Origin: Sphaerisporangium fuscum
Lineage (GTDB): Bacteria > Actinomycetota > Actinomycetes > Streptosporangiales > Streptosporangiaceae
Reading direction: 5' to 3'
Assembly (NCBI RefSeq): GCF_018531465.1
Contig: NZ_JAHDTF010000013.1
Coordinates: 211,905-275,904 of the forward strand
DNA length: 64,000 bases
Made by a program: the position numbers and the translations under genes. Below are positions 44,389-53,903 of this stretch, piece by piece. Each line of letters begins with the position of its first letter. The stretch's first letter is position 1. Below the pieces are notes generated by a model. It was not told the DNA's origin, ran no database searches, and worked only from the letters and a program-made list of their open reading frames with translations.

Positions 44389-44611
44389 GCCTCTTTACAA
44401 ATCCCCGAAAAACCCGACAAAGGGTGACACAAGCCCCATAGGTCTCATATCGCTACGAGGGCTTCACGATGTGCGTCTCCGCGCAGCCGCCAGCATAGCC
44501 GTGTGCGGATGCACGTGCATCGGTACTTGCATACGCACACCAAAGGCGGGCAATATGGGTAAGCGGTTTAACACCATGCCGAGATAGACCTAAACCTCAT
44601 AGGGCTCGCGT

Positions 44612-45193
44612 ATGACTGGGTACAGGACAGAACTGACTAAACCCGCCGGGATCGGCGATCCCGACAGGTGGGAGGACTGGCTGTCCGCGCTCGACCGCGT
44701 TCTGTCCCCCGCCGGTCCATGGGCCGTGGGCGGCGGTCACGAGAACCCCGAACGGCTGCAACTGGCGCTCTGCGAGCTCCGCAACGACCCGTACGCCGCC
44801 CGGACCGCCCGTTCGTTCACCACCGCCACCCTGCACGGCTGGGGCCTGGGCGACCTTCTCGACGACGCCGAGCTGGTCATCGGCGAGCTCGTCATCAACG
44901 CCCTGCGGCACGGGCTCAGCAGCCGCGCCGCGGTGCTGTCCTCCCACCCCGTGCGGATCATCCTGGCCCTCACCGACCAGTCGTTGATATGCGTCGTCAC
45001 CGACCCGAGCGACGAGCGCCCGACGCCGCGCGAGCCCGACTTCGGCGCCGAGGGCGGGCGCGGCCTCCAGGTGGTCGCAGGGATCAGCCACCGGTGGGGC
45101 TGGGCCCCGCTGCGGTCCCCCGGCAAGGCGGTCTGGGCCGGTTTCACCCTGGGCGGGTCGCTGCCGGTGCGGCACCTGGAGATCTGCCACTGA
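44612..45193 (+). CDS. RsbW-like ATP-binding protein
   Basis: A 193-residue GHKL ATPase-type protein. Motifs are the N-box ELVINALRHG, the ATP-lid Asp in VVTDPSDERP and the G2 box GAEGGRGLQVV. These are anti-sigma-factor-like kinases or ATPases often found beside DUF397/DUF5753 genes. It is divergent from them, with 223 bases between starts. It is intact by motif, unlike the protein at 26688. Confidence 0.88.
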   Translation: MTGYRTELTKPAGIGDPDRWEDWLSALDRVLSPAGPWAVGGGHENPERLQLALCELRNDPYAARTARSFTTATLHGWGLGDLLDDAELVIGELVINALRHGLSSRAAVLSSHPVRIILALTDQSLICVVTDPSDERPTPREPDFGAEGGRGLQVVAGISHRWGWAPLRSPGKAVWAGFTLGGSLPVRHLEICH

Positions 45194-45319
45194 CCGGCGA
45201 TCCGGCCCGACCTGACCGAGACGCCGCCGCGTGCCGGCCTTCGGCTGACCATTTCCGAAATAACGGATATCTTCTCCCCCGTCAGCGTTAGCATCGGCCT
45301 TCGCACGGGAGGGGGATCA

Positions 45320-46159
45320 GTGGCGGCGTTCACGAGGCTCGAGCCTGTCGTCTTCGATCCCACGACCCCCAACGAAGCCCGCATGTACGACTACTTCGTC
45401 GGGGGCAAGGACAACTTCGCCGCCGACCGGGACGCCGCACGGCGGGCCCTGGAGATCGCGCCCGAACTGCCCATGATGTGCCGCGAGGGCCGCAGGTTCC
45501 TCGGGCGGGTGGTACGCCACCTGGCGGCCGCCGGCATCCGGCAGTTCGTCGACATCGGCTGCGGCCTCCCCACGCAGGGCAGCGTGCACCAGGTCGCCCA
45601 GGCGGCGGCCCCCGGCTCGCGCGTGGTGTACGTCGACAACGACCCGGTCGTCGTCATGCACTCCCAGGCCCTGCTGGACGACCACCGGAACACCGCGGTC
45701 ATCGAGGCCGACATGCGCGACCCCGAGCAGATCCTCGGCCACCCCCGCCTGAACGAGCTGATCGACCTTCGCGAGCCGGTCGCGATCCTCCTGCTGTTCA
45801 GCATGGACGTCATCTCCGACGACGACCTGGTGGCGCGGATCGTCGGGCACCTGCGCGACGCGGTCGTCCCGGGCAGCCACATCGCGATCGGCCACTCCGT
45901 CTCCGACCTGCGCCCGGAGGTGACGGCCAAGCTCGGCGCCCTCTACCTGGACAGGGGGATCGTCTCCGGCCCGCGCCGCGAGCAGGTCCGCAGCAAGGGC
46001 GACATCGAGCGGCTCTTCGACGGCCTGACCCTCCTGGAGCCGGGCGTGGTGTACATCCCGCGGTGGCACCCCGAGGAGGGGGAGGCGGGCGGCAACCCCG
46101 GCGCCGTGTGGTCCGTCGGCGGCGTCGGCCGCAAGGACGGACCGGCCGGCGCCCGCTGA
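45320..46159 (+). CDS. SAM-dependent methyltransferase (DUF574/Methyltransf_19 type)
   Basis: A 279-residue protein of the actinomycete-specific SAM methyltransferase group. NEARMYDYFVGGKDNFAADR is its N-terminal signature, VDIGCGLPTQGSVHQVAQ is motif I, VVYVDNDPVVVMHSQALL is motif II. The family is abundant near DUF397/DUF5753 genes but has no proven substrate. The GTG at 45320 is preceded by GGAGG. Confidence 0.9.
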   Translation: MAAFTRLEPVVFDPTTPNEARMYDYFVGGKDNFAADRDAARRALEIAPELPMMCREGRRFLGRVVRHLAAAGIRQFVDIGCGLPTQGSVHQVAQAAAPGSRVVYVDNDPVVVMHSQALLDDHRNTAVIEADMRDPEQILGHPRLNELIDLREPVAILLLFSMDVISDDDLVARIVGHLRDAVVPGSHIAIGHSVSDLRPEVTAKLGALYLDRGIVSGPRREQVRSKGDIERLFDGLTLLEPGVVYIPRWHPEEGEAGGNPGAVWSVGGVGRKDGPAGAR

Positions 46160-46287
46160 GTCGTCACGCCCCCCGCGATGACCGCAGGTCAGGGGCGTAC
46201 TGTGGCAGGAACGGCATCGTCGCCCGTCTGCTGGAGGCGACGCGGGCGCCTTGGCGGTGCCGGCCTTCACCGCGTGATGGAGTCGTC

Positions 46288-47520
46288 ATGTCCGCTACCA
46301 CCGCCATCGGCGCCACGCGAGCGACCGCTCCCTCCCCCGTCCTGATCGCCACGCTCGGCCTGCTCGCGGCCTTCCCGCCGTTCGCCGTCGACATGTACCT
46401 GCCGGGCTTCCCCGAGCTGGCCCGCGACCTGCGCGCCGGCCCGACCGCGGTCCAGGTGACGATCACGGCGCTGCTCCTCGGGATCGCGGTGGGACAGTTC
46501 CTGATCGGCCCCCTCGCCGGCCGTGCCGGCCGGCGCAGGACGCTGCTCGGCTGCCTGGCGGTCTGCGCGCTCGCCGGCGCGGTGTGCGCCCTGGCCCCGG
46601 GCATCGAGGTGCTGGTGGGCGCGCGGTTCGTCCAGGGGCTCGCGGGCTCCGCCGGCGTCGTCGTCGCCCGAGCCGTCGTCTCCGGCGCGGCGCGCGGCCG
46701 GGAGGCGGCCAGGGTCTTCGGTGTCCTCACGGCGGTCGCCGGCGTCGCCCCGGTCGCGGCGCCGCTCGTGGGCGCCCTGGTGATCGCCGTGGCGGGCTGG
46801 CGCGGGGTGTTCTGGGCGCTCGCCGTACTCGCACTGCTCATGTTCCTGGCCGCCTGGGCGGTCGTCCCCGAGCCGCCGCCCGTGCGTCTGGTCCGGCCCG
46901 CGGACCAGACCGGGACCGCGCGCACGGCCCGCGCGCTGCTCCGCGACAGGGCCTTCGCCGGGTACGCCCTGACGTTCACCCTGGCCTTCGGCGCCCTGAT
47001 GGCCTACATCGCCGCCTCGCCGTTCGTGCTGCGCACCCTTTACGGCCTGTCCATGCCGGTCTTCGCGCTGGCCTTCGCGGTGATCGCGCTGGCGATGCTG
47101 GTGGTCGGCACGGCCAACGCCAGGCTGGTGTACCGCCACCCGCCGCAGCGGATGCTCCAGGCCGGCGTGGCGGTGCTGGTGGTGGCCTCCGCCGTGCTCG
47201 GCGCGCTCGCCGTGGCGGGACTGCTGCCCGTCGAGGCGTGCCTGCCGCTGCTGCTGGTCGCCGTCGCCTCGCTCGGACTGGTGATGGGCAACGCGACCAC
47301 GCTCGCGCTGGGGCGCGCCCCGCACGCCACCGCGACCGCCTCCGGCATGCTCGTGACGTTGCAGTACGCCTTCGGCGCCCTCGTCGCGCCGCTCACCGGC
47401 CTCGCCGGGCCGCGCTCCATCGTGCCGATGGGCCTGGCGATGGCGGTCTGCGCCGTCCTCGCTCTGGTGGCGGCGACCCTCTCAGGAGACCTCACGGCAC
47501 GCGAACGCCTCAATACGTGA
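46288..47520 (+). CDS. Bcr/CflA-family MFS drug exporter
   Basis: A 410-residue twelve-helix exporter. DMYLPGFPELARDL at the first loop is the Bcr/CflA signature; GPLAGRAGRRRTLL is the MFS loop motif. ATG 46288 has GGAG upstream. Substrates of this group include bicyclomycin and chloramphenicol. Follows the methyltransferase gene by 128 bases. Confidence 0.88.
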   Translation: MSATTAIGATRATAPSPVLIATLGLLAAFPPFAVDMYLPGFPELARDLRAGPTAVQVTITALLLGIAVGQFLIGPLAGRAGRRRTLLGCLAVCALAGAVCALAPGIEVLVGARFVQGLAGSAGVVVARAVVSGAARGREAARVFGVLTAVAGVAPVAAPLVGALVIAVAGWRGVFWALAVLALLMFLAAWAVVPEPPPVRLVRPADQTGTARTARALLRDRAFAGYALTFTLAFGALMAYIAASPFVLRTLYGLSMPVFALAFAVIALAMLVVGTANARLVYRHPPQRMLQAGVAVLVVASAVLGALAVAGLLPVEACLPLLLVAVASLGLVMGNATTLALGRAPHATATASGMLVTLQYAFGALVAPLTGLAGPRSIVPMGLAMAVCAVLALVAATLSGDLTARERLNT

Positions 47521-47631
47521 CGTATCCGTACGAGGCCTTGCGATCAACCTGGGTAAACGCACACACTCGAATCGGGCCACAGCCGGCAAAGGCTCGGCCC
47601 CTTGGGGGTGATCCGCGTGCACGAAGGCTTC

Positions 47632-48078
47632 ATGGCTCGCGAGACCTGGCCGTTCGAGTGCCCTCGCTGCCTGGTGATCTGGGAAGAAGAGTACACCGTG
47701 CGGCACCTCACCGACCGCCACGGCAACGAGGTGGACGTCTGGCTGCGGGACCGGCTACAGGTGCAGCCGCCCTGGTCGGGCGCGCGCTGCCCCGCCTGCG
47801 GCGACGCCGACGTGAAGACCTTCCCCCGGGGATACCTCGCCCGGCATCCGGAGGTCCGCGCCGCCCTGCGGGCCGCGCCGCACGCGGCGCCGGCCGAGCC
47901 CGAACCGGCCGCCGACGAACCGGTGGCCTCGCTCGCGATGGCGCCGCCGGAACGGCCCTCATCGCTCGCCCGGCTGCGGACCTCGACCATGGCGTACGCC
48001 GTGATCGCCCTCTCGGCCCTGCTCTTCGCGAGCCTGGAGCTCTACGAGATCCTGCGCACGACGCATCGAGTGCACTGA
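47632..48078 (+). CDS. zinc-ribbon protein with C-terminal membrane anchor
   Basis: A 148-residue protein. CPRC and CPAC pairs (about residues 9-12 and 52-55) form a split zinc ribbon. An acidic Pro/Ala linker follows, and one hydrophobic helix (about 122-140, YAVIALSALLFASLELY) ends the protein, so it is tail-anchored with the ribbon in the cytosol. No family recognised. I use the ATG at 47632 (GAAGG before it); the frame is open further upstream. Confidence 0.6.
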   Translation: MARETWPFECPRCLVIWEEEYTVRHLTDRHGNEVDVWLRDRLQVQPPWSGARCPACGDADVKTFPRGYLARHPEVRAALRAAPHAAPAEPEPAADEPVASLAMAPPERPSSLARLRTSTMAYAVIALSALLFASLELYEILRTTHRVH

Positions 48079-48255
48079 GAGACCCGTCCGCGCGGTCCGG
48101 CCTGAAAAACTTCACCGGCTCCCGCGGGGTCGTGTCAGCGGTAGGGCGGGCACCGCGGCACGCTGGGCATTCCCGCCACCCCCGGTGATCTCGCACGATT
48201 ACGGACCGTTGGTGCCGTCCACAGGATCGGGCCGCAATATGTCAGCGATCTCCTG

Positions 48256-48273
48256 GGAGACCGAGCGGTCTCC
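48256..48273. other. short perfect hairpin in the 256-base gap
   Basis: GGAGACC-GAGC-GGTCTCC is a perfect 7-bp stem upstream of the chelatase-like gene. Nothing else is supported in 48079-48334 except the promoter-like TAAAAT at 48321. Confidence 0.4.
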
Positions 48274-48334
48274 ATCCGCGCGTCGAGGCGAATCAGACTT
48301 AACTTTTGCCACATACCCCGTAAAATCCGCCGAT

Positions 48335-49183
48335 GTGAACGATGGTCATGATGCTCCACGGGAGCTACCGGTCCGCGAACGCTCGTTCCGGACCAGCTCC
48401 GGCCGGCACCGGCGCCCGGTGCCCGCACAGCTGCCCCCGGACGCGCCCGCCCTCGTGCTGGCCGCGCCCGGCACCGGCGGCGACGTCCCCGCGGCGATCA
48501 AGACCATTGTCAGCGTCGATCATCCGCAACTCGACGTCCGCCTGATCCACCTCGGCGACAGCAAGAGCAACCTCGCCGAGACGCTCACCGAGTGCGCCTC
48601 CGACCGTCCCAAGGACGCGCCGGCGGCCGTCGTGGTCCCGCTGGTGACCGGCCCGCACCCGCAGGTGTACCGGGCGATCCGAGAGGCGGTGGCCGACAGC
48701 GACGTCATGACGACCATCGCCGACCCGCTCGGCCCCCACCCGCTGCTCGCCGAGGCCCTGCACGTGAAGCTGTCGGAGAGCGGGCTGGCCCGCGCCGACC
48801 GCATGCGCCTGTTCAACATCGCCACGCCCGTCGACGGCATCATCGTCGGGACGGTCGGCGGCCAGGAGGCCGTACGGGCGGCCGACGCCACGGTCGTCCT
48901 GCTGGCCGCGCGGCTCACGCTGCCCGTCGTGGCGGCCTCCCTGGACGCCTCGCCCAGCGTGGGCGACGCGGCCCAGCGGCTGCGCAACATCGGCGCCTCG
49001 CGGCTGGCCCTGGCGCCGTTCCTCATCGGCCCGGAGATCGACCCCCACAGGATCACCTCTGCGGCGGAGGCCGTGGGCGCCGGATGCGCCGAGCCCCTCG
49101 GCGCCCACAGCGCGGTCGCACAGCTGGTCGCCCTGAGCTACGGCAGCTCCCTGAACGGCCACGACGACCTCGACCCTGTTTGA
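48335..49183 (+). CDS. CbiX-like chelatase-superfamily protein
   Basis: A 282-residue protein with a sirohydrochlorin-chelatase-like fold: PALVLAAPGTGGDVPAAI, then VVVPLVTGPHPQVYRAIREAV and later LALAPFLIGPEIDPHRI, with two repeated halves. The usual metal-binding His pair is not clear, so function is uncertain. The GTG at 48335 has TAAAAT 8 bases before it and no ribosome site, pointing to leaderless translation; ATG 48239 is an alternative. The N-terminal 40 residues look disordered. Confidence 0.55.
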   Translation: MNDGHDAPRELPVRERSFRTSSGRHRRPVPAQLPPDAPALVLAAPGTGGDVPAAIKTIVSVDHPQLDVRLIHLGDSKSNLAETLTECASDRPKDAPAAVVVPLVTGPHPQVYRAIREAVADSDVMTTIADPLGPHPLLAEALHVKLSESGLARADRMRLFNIATPVDGIIVGTVGGQEAVRAADATVVLLAARLTLPVVAASLDASPSVGDAAQRLRNIGASRLALAPFLIGPEIDPHRITSAAEAVGAGCAEPLGAHSAVAQLVALSYGSSLNGHDDLDPV

Positions 49184-49331
49184 TTGCCTCGCTCCGCTCG
49201 GCGGCGAGGCCATAAGACAGGTTCGGGGCCGGCGGTGGCTTGAGGAGGAGGGAGGGTGAGGGACGAGCCCGTACGACGACGAAAGCCGCCGCCTCAAGGA
49301 GGCCTCGAACCCGCCGAGCGGAGCGAGGCAA
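49184..49331. repeat. 148-bp long inverted repeat between convergent genes
   Basis: Perfect 21-bp arms (TTGCCTCGCTCCGCTCGGCGG at 49184 and its complement ending at 49331) enclose a partly self-complementary core (GGTTCGGGGCC/GGCCTCGAACC, CTTGAGG/CCTCAAG). The arms start immediately after the two stop codons. It may be a bidirectional terminator or a small mobile palindrome. Confidence 0.8.
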
Positions 49332-49332
49332 T

Positions 49333-50793
49333 TCAAAGCGGCTCGGGCCAGGTGTGGACGGGCAGGTCGCCGAGCGCGAGCTCGCGGTAGCGCTCCAGCA
49401 TGGCCGCCCGGGCGCCGGGCCGGTCGCCGAGGGCGGCCAGTGCGGCACGCTGCCACGCCGCTCCGGTACGGCGCGCCCGGACGCGTTCGCCGATGACCGA
49501 CAGGTGCCGCGCCGCCTCGGTCTCGTCCACCCCGACCGAGATCAGGCCCTCGTGGGCGATCGGCAGCAGGTCGAGGACGACCTCGGCCGCCGGCGCCGGC
49601 TCCGCCCGCCCCGGCCAGGCGAGCATCGCGTCCAGCCCGCCGCGGGCGGCCCGGTAGAAGTTGCGGTAGGCGTCGGCGAACGGGAAGTCCGCGATCCAGC
49701 CGGGCCGCGCCGCCATGGCCGCCACGAGCCCGAGCGCGAACGCCGCGTTGGCCGCCATGTCGGCGCACGTCGGCCCGGCCGGCAGGGCCCGTAGCTCCAC
49801 GCGCAGGTGGCCGCCGTCCGCCGGGTCGTAGACCGGCCGGTTCCACTGCCACACCGTGCCCTGGTGGAGCCGCAGCTCCGCCAGGCGGGGCACCCCGCCG
49901 CCCCGGACGACGGCGAGCGGGTCCTCGTCGTCCATCACCGGCATGACCGGCTCGTACTCGCGGACGCTGTGCTCGAACAGCTCCGCCGCGCCGCCCTCGA
50001 CCCAGCCGGAGCCGAAGGACACGCGGCCGTCGACCCGCCACGGGCGCTCGGGGTCACGGTCGTCCGCCGACGCCTCGAACAGCGCGATCCGGGTCTCCTC
50101 CCACAGCTCCCGGCCGAGGAAGGACGGGGAGTTGCCGCTCACGGCGAGCACCGGGCCGGTGGCGAGCTGCGCGGCGTTGTAGACCCGGGCGAAGGCGTCC
50201 GGCGGGGTGCGCAGGTGGATCTGCCAGGAGGTGTTCGCGCTCTCCAGGATGACGTCCTCGACCTCCAGCTCCAGCCGTTCGACCCCCTGGATCTGCACGC
50301 GGAAAGGCTCGGCGCGCACCCGCCGTATGCCCCGGCTGAGCGCCCGGTACCGCGTCTCGTCGCTCATCGCGCCGCGGGTGAAGTCGAACTCGGTCAGGGT
50401 GGGCAGGATGCCGATGGGCACCACCCGGCCGCCCTGCGTGCGCGCGGCCTCGTCGACCAGGGTCATCATCGCGCGCGCCTCGTCCGCCATCGCGGTGAAG
50501 GGCCGGCCCGCCAGCGGCGACGGGGTCAGGTTGACCTCCAGGTTGAAGCTGCCCAGCTCCAGTACCACCCGCTCGTCACCCGCCGCCTCGCGTACCTCCT
50601 TGTTGCGCCGCAGCGGGCGGCCGCCCTCATCGATCAGGAAAAGTTCCAGCTCGGCGCCCACGGTCGCCTGACCGGCGCCGAACCCCGGCCTCTGGAGCAG
50701 CTCCCGCAGAGCGAGCAGCGAATCCTTCAGGCGCAGGCCGAAGCGCGCGTACTCCGCCTCCGAGAACCGCTCCTTGGCTACCTGCTGTCCCAT
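49333..50793 (-). CDS. GCS2-family glutamate-cysteine ligase-like protein
   Basis: A 486-residue carboxylate-amine ligase. FGAGQATVGAELELFLID (about residues 38-55) and LELGSFNLEVNLTPSPLAG hold ATP/Mg and substrate carboxylates; HLRTPPDAFARVYNAAQL, SPSFLGRELWEETR and LRVELRALPAG are further family marks. In actinomycetes the GCS2 proteins include EgtA (ergothioneine) and others of unknown substrate; this one lacks egt neighbours here. Full length, ATG 50793. Confidence 0.82.
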   Translation of the reverse strand: MGQQVAKERFSEAEYARFGLRLKDSLLALRELLQRPGFGAGQATVGAELELFLIDEGGRPLRRNKEVREAAGDERVVLELGSFNLEVNLTPSPLAGRPFTAMADEARAMMTLVDEAARTQGGRVVPIGILPTLTEFDFTRGAMSDETRYRALSRGIRRVRAEPFRVQIQGVERLELEVEDVILESANTSWQIHLRTPPDAFARVYNAAQLATGPVLAVSGNSPSFLGRELWEETRIALFEASADDRDPERPWRVDGRVSFGSGWVEGGAAELFEHSVREYEPVMPVMDDEDPLAVVRGGGVPRLAELRLHQGTVWQWNRPVYDPADGGHLRVELRALPAGPTCADMAANAAFALGLVAAMAARPGWIADFPFADAYRNFYRAARGGLDAMLAWPGRAEPAPAAEVVLDLLPIAHEGLISVGVDETEAARHLSVIGERVRARRTGAAWQRAALAALGDRPGARAAMLERYRELALGDLPVHTWPEPL

Positions 50794-51027
50794 CGTCGTC
50801 CCCCACAGTGCTGGTCTCCCGTGCCCCCTAACTGTCCCGCCACCCCGGTTTCATGCCTGAGACCTGGCCCACACGGCCTTCGCTCCCGACTGTACGGACC
50901 GCCCCGGCGGCCACCCCCGGCAGGGCGGGATGATCGGCGAAAGCCATTGACGGCGACCGGCGGAATAGGTATGCCTTGACAACGCCAGCTTTTGGGTGAG
51001 GGCCCCTTTGGGAAGGCGGTGGCGGCT

Positions 51028-52149
51028 ATGCGCGTGCTCGTTCACGCCTACCCGTGGGACGTGCTCGGCGATCCCCTGTTCGTCGGCAGAGTGCAGGCGC
51101 TCGGCTGCGACGGGGTGAACCTCGCGGCGGCCTACCACACGGTCAGGGCCGCGACGCCCTGGCATCCCGAGCGGGCCTACCTCGACGCCAGGCACGCCGC
51201 CCTCTACCGCCCGGTCCGCGAGGAGGCCTGGCGTGGCAGGCGTCTGCTGCCCGGCCCCGCGGCGTGGATGGACGACCCCGACTCCTTCGGCACGGCCGCG
51301 ACCACCCTGGCCGCCGCCGACATCCCGGTGACGGCCTGGACCGTGCTCACGCACAACTCCCGGCTCGGCGAGGCGCATCCCGACGTCGGCGTCGTCAACT
51401 GCTTCGGCGAGCACTACCCCTGGGCGCTGTGCCCCTCCCGCGCCGAGGTGCGCGAGTACGCCGCCACGCTGGCCGCCGAGGCGGTGCGCGACCTCCCGCT
51501 GGCCGGGGTGCTCCTGGAGGCCTGCGGGCAGCTCGGCGCCGACCACGGCGGCCACCACGACAAGACCGACGGCGCCTACGACGCGCGGGCGCGGCGCATG
51601 CTGTCGGTGTGCTGCTGCGGGGCGTGCCGGGCCGAATGGGCCGCACGCGGCCTCGACCCGGAGCGTACGGTGCGCGAGCTGCGCACGGCCGTACGGTCCC
51701 ACGAGCACGACCTCGACCCGGCCACGGCCGCGGCGCTGCTCGCCGTGCGCCACGGCGCCGCCGACGAGCTGCGCCACCAGGTCCTGGCCGCGATCCCCGG
51801 CCCGCGCGTCGGGCTGCACGCCATGCCCGACCCGTGGGCCACCGGCGCGAACCCCGGCCTGACGCCGGACACCGGCAAGGAGGTCGACACCGTCATCGTG
51901 CAGTGCTGGCCCACCGGGCCCGAGTCCGCCGAGCGCGTCCGCCTGACCCGGCGCATGCTGCCCGAGGAGGTCGCCGTCGGCGCGTACGTCACCGTGCTGC
52001 CGCCGATCCGGCCCGACGAGATCACGCCGCACGTGCGGCGGCTGGCCGAGGCGGGCGCGCAGGAGATCCACCTGTACCACGCCGGCCTGGCCGGCCCCCA
52101 CCGCCACGGCCTCCTCGCCGAAGCGGTGAGAGCGGCCAAGACCTCCTGA
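51028..52149 (+). CDS. unrecognised protein, TIM-barrel-like
   Basis: A 373-residue soluble protein I do not recognise. VHAYPWDVLGD near the start, LTHNSRLGEAHPDVGVVNCFGEH, and GVLLEACGQLGADHGG suggest a sugar or peptidoglycan hydrolase-like barrel with acidic residues in the cleft. A CCCGAC cysteine cluster (about residue 193) could bind a metal. The frame is open upstream to 50992; ATG 51028 has GGGAAGG eighteen bases earlier and the product reads more like an N-terminus there. It is alone, divergent from GCS2. Confidence 0.55.
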   Translation: MRVLVHAYPWDVLGDPLFVGRVQALGCDGVNLAAAYHTVRAATPWHPERAYLDARHAALYRPVREEAWRGRRLLPGPAAWMDDPDSFGTAATTLAAADIPVTAWTVLTHNSRLGEAHPDVGVVNCFGEHYPWALCPSRAEVREYAATLAAEAVRDLPLAGVLLEACGQLGADHGGHHDKTDGAYDARARRMLSVCCCGACRAEWAARGLDPERTVRELRTAVRSHEHDLDPATAAALLAVRHGAADELRHQVLAAIPGPRVGLHAMPDPWATGANPGLTPDTGKEVDTVIVQCWPTGPESAERVRLTRRMLPEEVAVGAYVTVLPPIRPDEITPHVRRLAEAGAQEIHLYHAGLAGPHRHGLLAEAVRAAKTS

Positions 52150-52164
52150 CCTGCGGTCCCTCCC

Positions 52165-53895
52165 CTAACCGATGGTGATCTTGTCGAGGTCGGGGGCGTA
52201 GGCGGTGTCGTTGAAGAACCGGATGGTGTTCGATCCGGCGTTCAGCGTCACCGTCAGCGACGTGGTGACCGGAGTGCTCCAGTCGGTGCCGGTCAGCGTG
52301 GCCGTCTGCGCCGCGCCGCCGTTGACGCTCACCGAGAACGACCGGGTGCCGTTCACCAGACCGCTGATCGTGAGGCTCCTGCTTCCTGCACCGTACGCGT
52401 TCACCGTGATCGTGTCGTGGTTGGCGCCGCTGTCACCGATGAACCGCACCTTGCTCCCGCCCGAGCACCCCGAGCAGGCCGCCACCGCCGCGGCGCCGCT
52501 CAGCGCCCCGCTCTCGGCCTCGTAGGACGACGCGGGCGGCGCCGAGGTGGGGGTGACGCGGATCAGCCGGGTCTCCCCTGGGCGCAGAGTCGCGCTGTAG
52601 GAGCCGCTGATGGTCCCCTCGCTCGCCCCGGACCACAGGTCGACGACCTTCGCGCCGCCGGAGAAGCCGACCTGCGACCAGGTGACGCTGACCGTCGAGC
52701 CGCCCGAGGTCCCGGTGTTGAACAGGGCCACGATGTAGTCGCCGCCGGCCTCACGCTTGCGCCACACCTGGCCGCTCCCGCTGTTGACGATCCGCGAGGC
52801 TGCCACGCCGTCCTGGTCGACGGCGATCAGCCGGTCGTTGGTGAGCATGGCCACGTCGACCGGGTCGAGGTCGGTCAGGTCGGTGCCGAGCAGCAGCGGG
52901 GAGGCCGCCATCGCCCAAAGGGTGAACATGGAGCGGCGCTGGTCGGCCGTCAGCCCCGCCCGGTCGCCGTTGCCGACCTCCAGCGAGTCCAGGTCGTTCC
53001 AGCCACCGGGCCCGGCGTACGGCTGCCAGTTCGCGGCCGAGGTGAACCGGCCGGACACGTGGCTCCAGTCGGTGAGCGGGTGGCCGCTGCCGTTGGGCCC
53101 GGGCCCGCAGTAGCACTCGACGTCGCCCTGGGTGCGCCAGCTGTTGGCCAGGCGCTTCCAGGTCGCGGCGTCGGCGATCGGCAGGTTGTTGGACAGCGCG
53201 AAGTTGATCGGCCGGCCGGTCCGCCGCAACGCCTTGTCCCACGCCTCGACGTCCGCGACGTCGGCCGAGCCCACGCCGTCGATCTTGAGGTAGTCGATCC
53301 CCCAGGACGCGAACTGGTCCGCCCAGGAGTCGACGAACTCCTGGGCGCCCGGCTTGCCGTAGTCGATGTAGTACATGTTCTTGCAGTTGTAGTTCTTCTC
53401 GGTCCGGCTGGTGTCGGCGATGTCCTTGGCGTGGTAGGACGTGCCGAGGATCGGGGTGTTGGCCGTGACGGCGTTCCTGGCGATGCCCGGGGTGACGTAG
53501 AACCCGAACTTCAGCCCCTTGCCGTGCACGTAGTCGGCCAGCGCCTTGATGCCCGAGGGGAACTTCGCCGGGTCCACGGCCCACCGGCCGTAGGAGTCCA
53601 CCACGAACCCGTTGGAGTCGCACTTCTGGTAGAAGTCGTCGAGGTTCACGTACACGAAGCCGTGCGCGGCGAGCCCGCTGCTCACCAGCGCGTCCGCCTG
53701 TGCCTTGATCTTCGCCTCGGTCGGGGTCCTGCGGATCCAGCTCCAGCTGCTCCACCCCATGGCCGGCCTGATGGACAGGCCGTTGTCGGAGGCGGACGCG
53801 CCCGGGGCGGCCGCCACGCCGCCCATCGCGCTCGCCACGCCGGCCGACAGGGCCGTCAGCAGGGTGAGCAGTCTTCGCCGCGGTCCTCGCGACAT
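52165..53895 (-). CDS. secreted GH27 alpha-galactosidase with C-terminal CBM
   Basis: A 576-residue secreted enzyme. The signal peptide ends near residue 36 (ASAS). The GH27 barrel follows: AMGWSSWSWI, VNLDDFYQ, then nucleophile Asp206 in DYLKIDG and the acid/base Asp258 in WRTQGD. GGWNDLDSLEVGN and SPLLLGTDLTDL are also typical. A beta domain and a C-terminal CBM35-like module (about residues 455-576) complete it. GGAGG precedes ATG 53895, eight bases after the fucosidase stop; the two are one operon. Removes terminal alpha-galactose from plant galactans or galactomannans. Confidence 0.93.
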   Translation of the reverse strand: MSRGPRRRLLTLLTALSAGVASAMGGVAAAPGASASDNGLSIRPAMGWSSWSWIRRTPTEAKIKAQADALVSSGLAAHGFVYVNLDDFYQKCDSNGFVVDSYGRWAVDPAKFPSGIKALADYVHGKGLKFGFYVTPGIARNAVTANTPILGTSYHAKDIADTSRTEKNYNCKNMYYIDYGKPGAQEFVDSWADQFASWGIDYLKIDGVGSADVADVEAWDKALRRTGRPINFALSNNLPIADAATWKRLANSWRTQGDVECYCGPGPNGSGHPLTDWSHVSGRFTSAANWQPYAGPGGWNDLDSLEVGNGDRAGLTADQRRSMFTLWAMAASPLLLGTDLTDLDPVDVAMLTNDRLIAVDQDGVAASRIVNSGSGQVWRKREAGGDYIVALFNTGTSGGSTVSVTWSQVGFSGGAKVVDLWSGASEGTISGSYSATLRPGETRLIRVTPTSAPPASSYEAESGALSGAAAVAACSGCSGGSKVRFIGDSGANHDTITVNAYGAGSRSLTISGLVNGTRSFSVSVNGGAAQTATLTGTDWSTPVTTSLTVTLNAGSNTIRFFNDTAYAPDLDKITIG

Positions 53896-53903
53896 CGGTC
53901 CTC

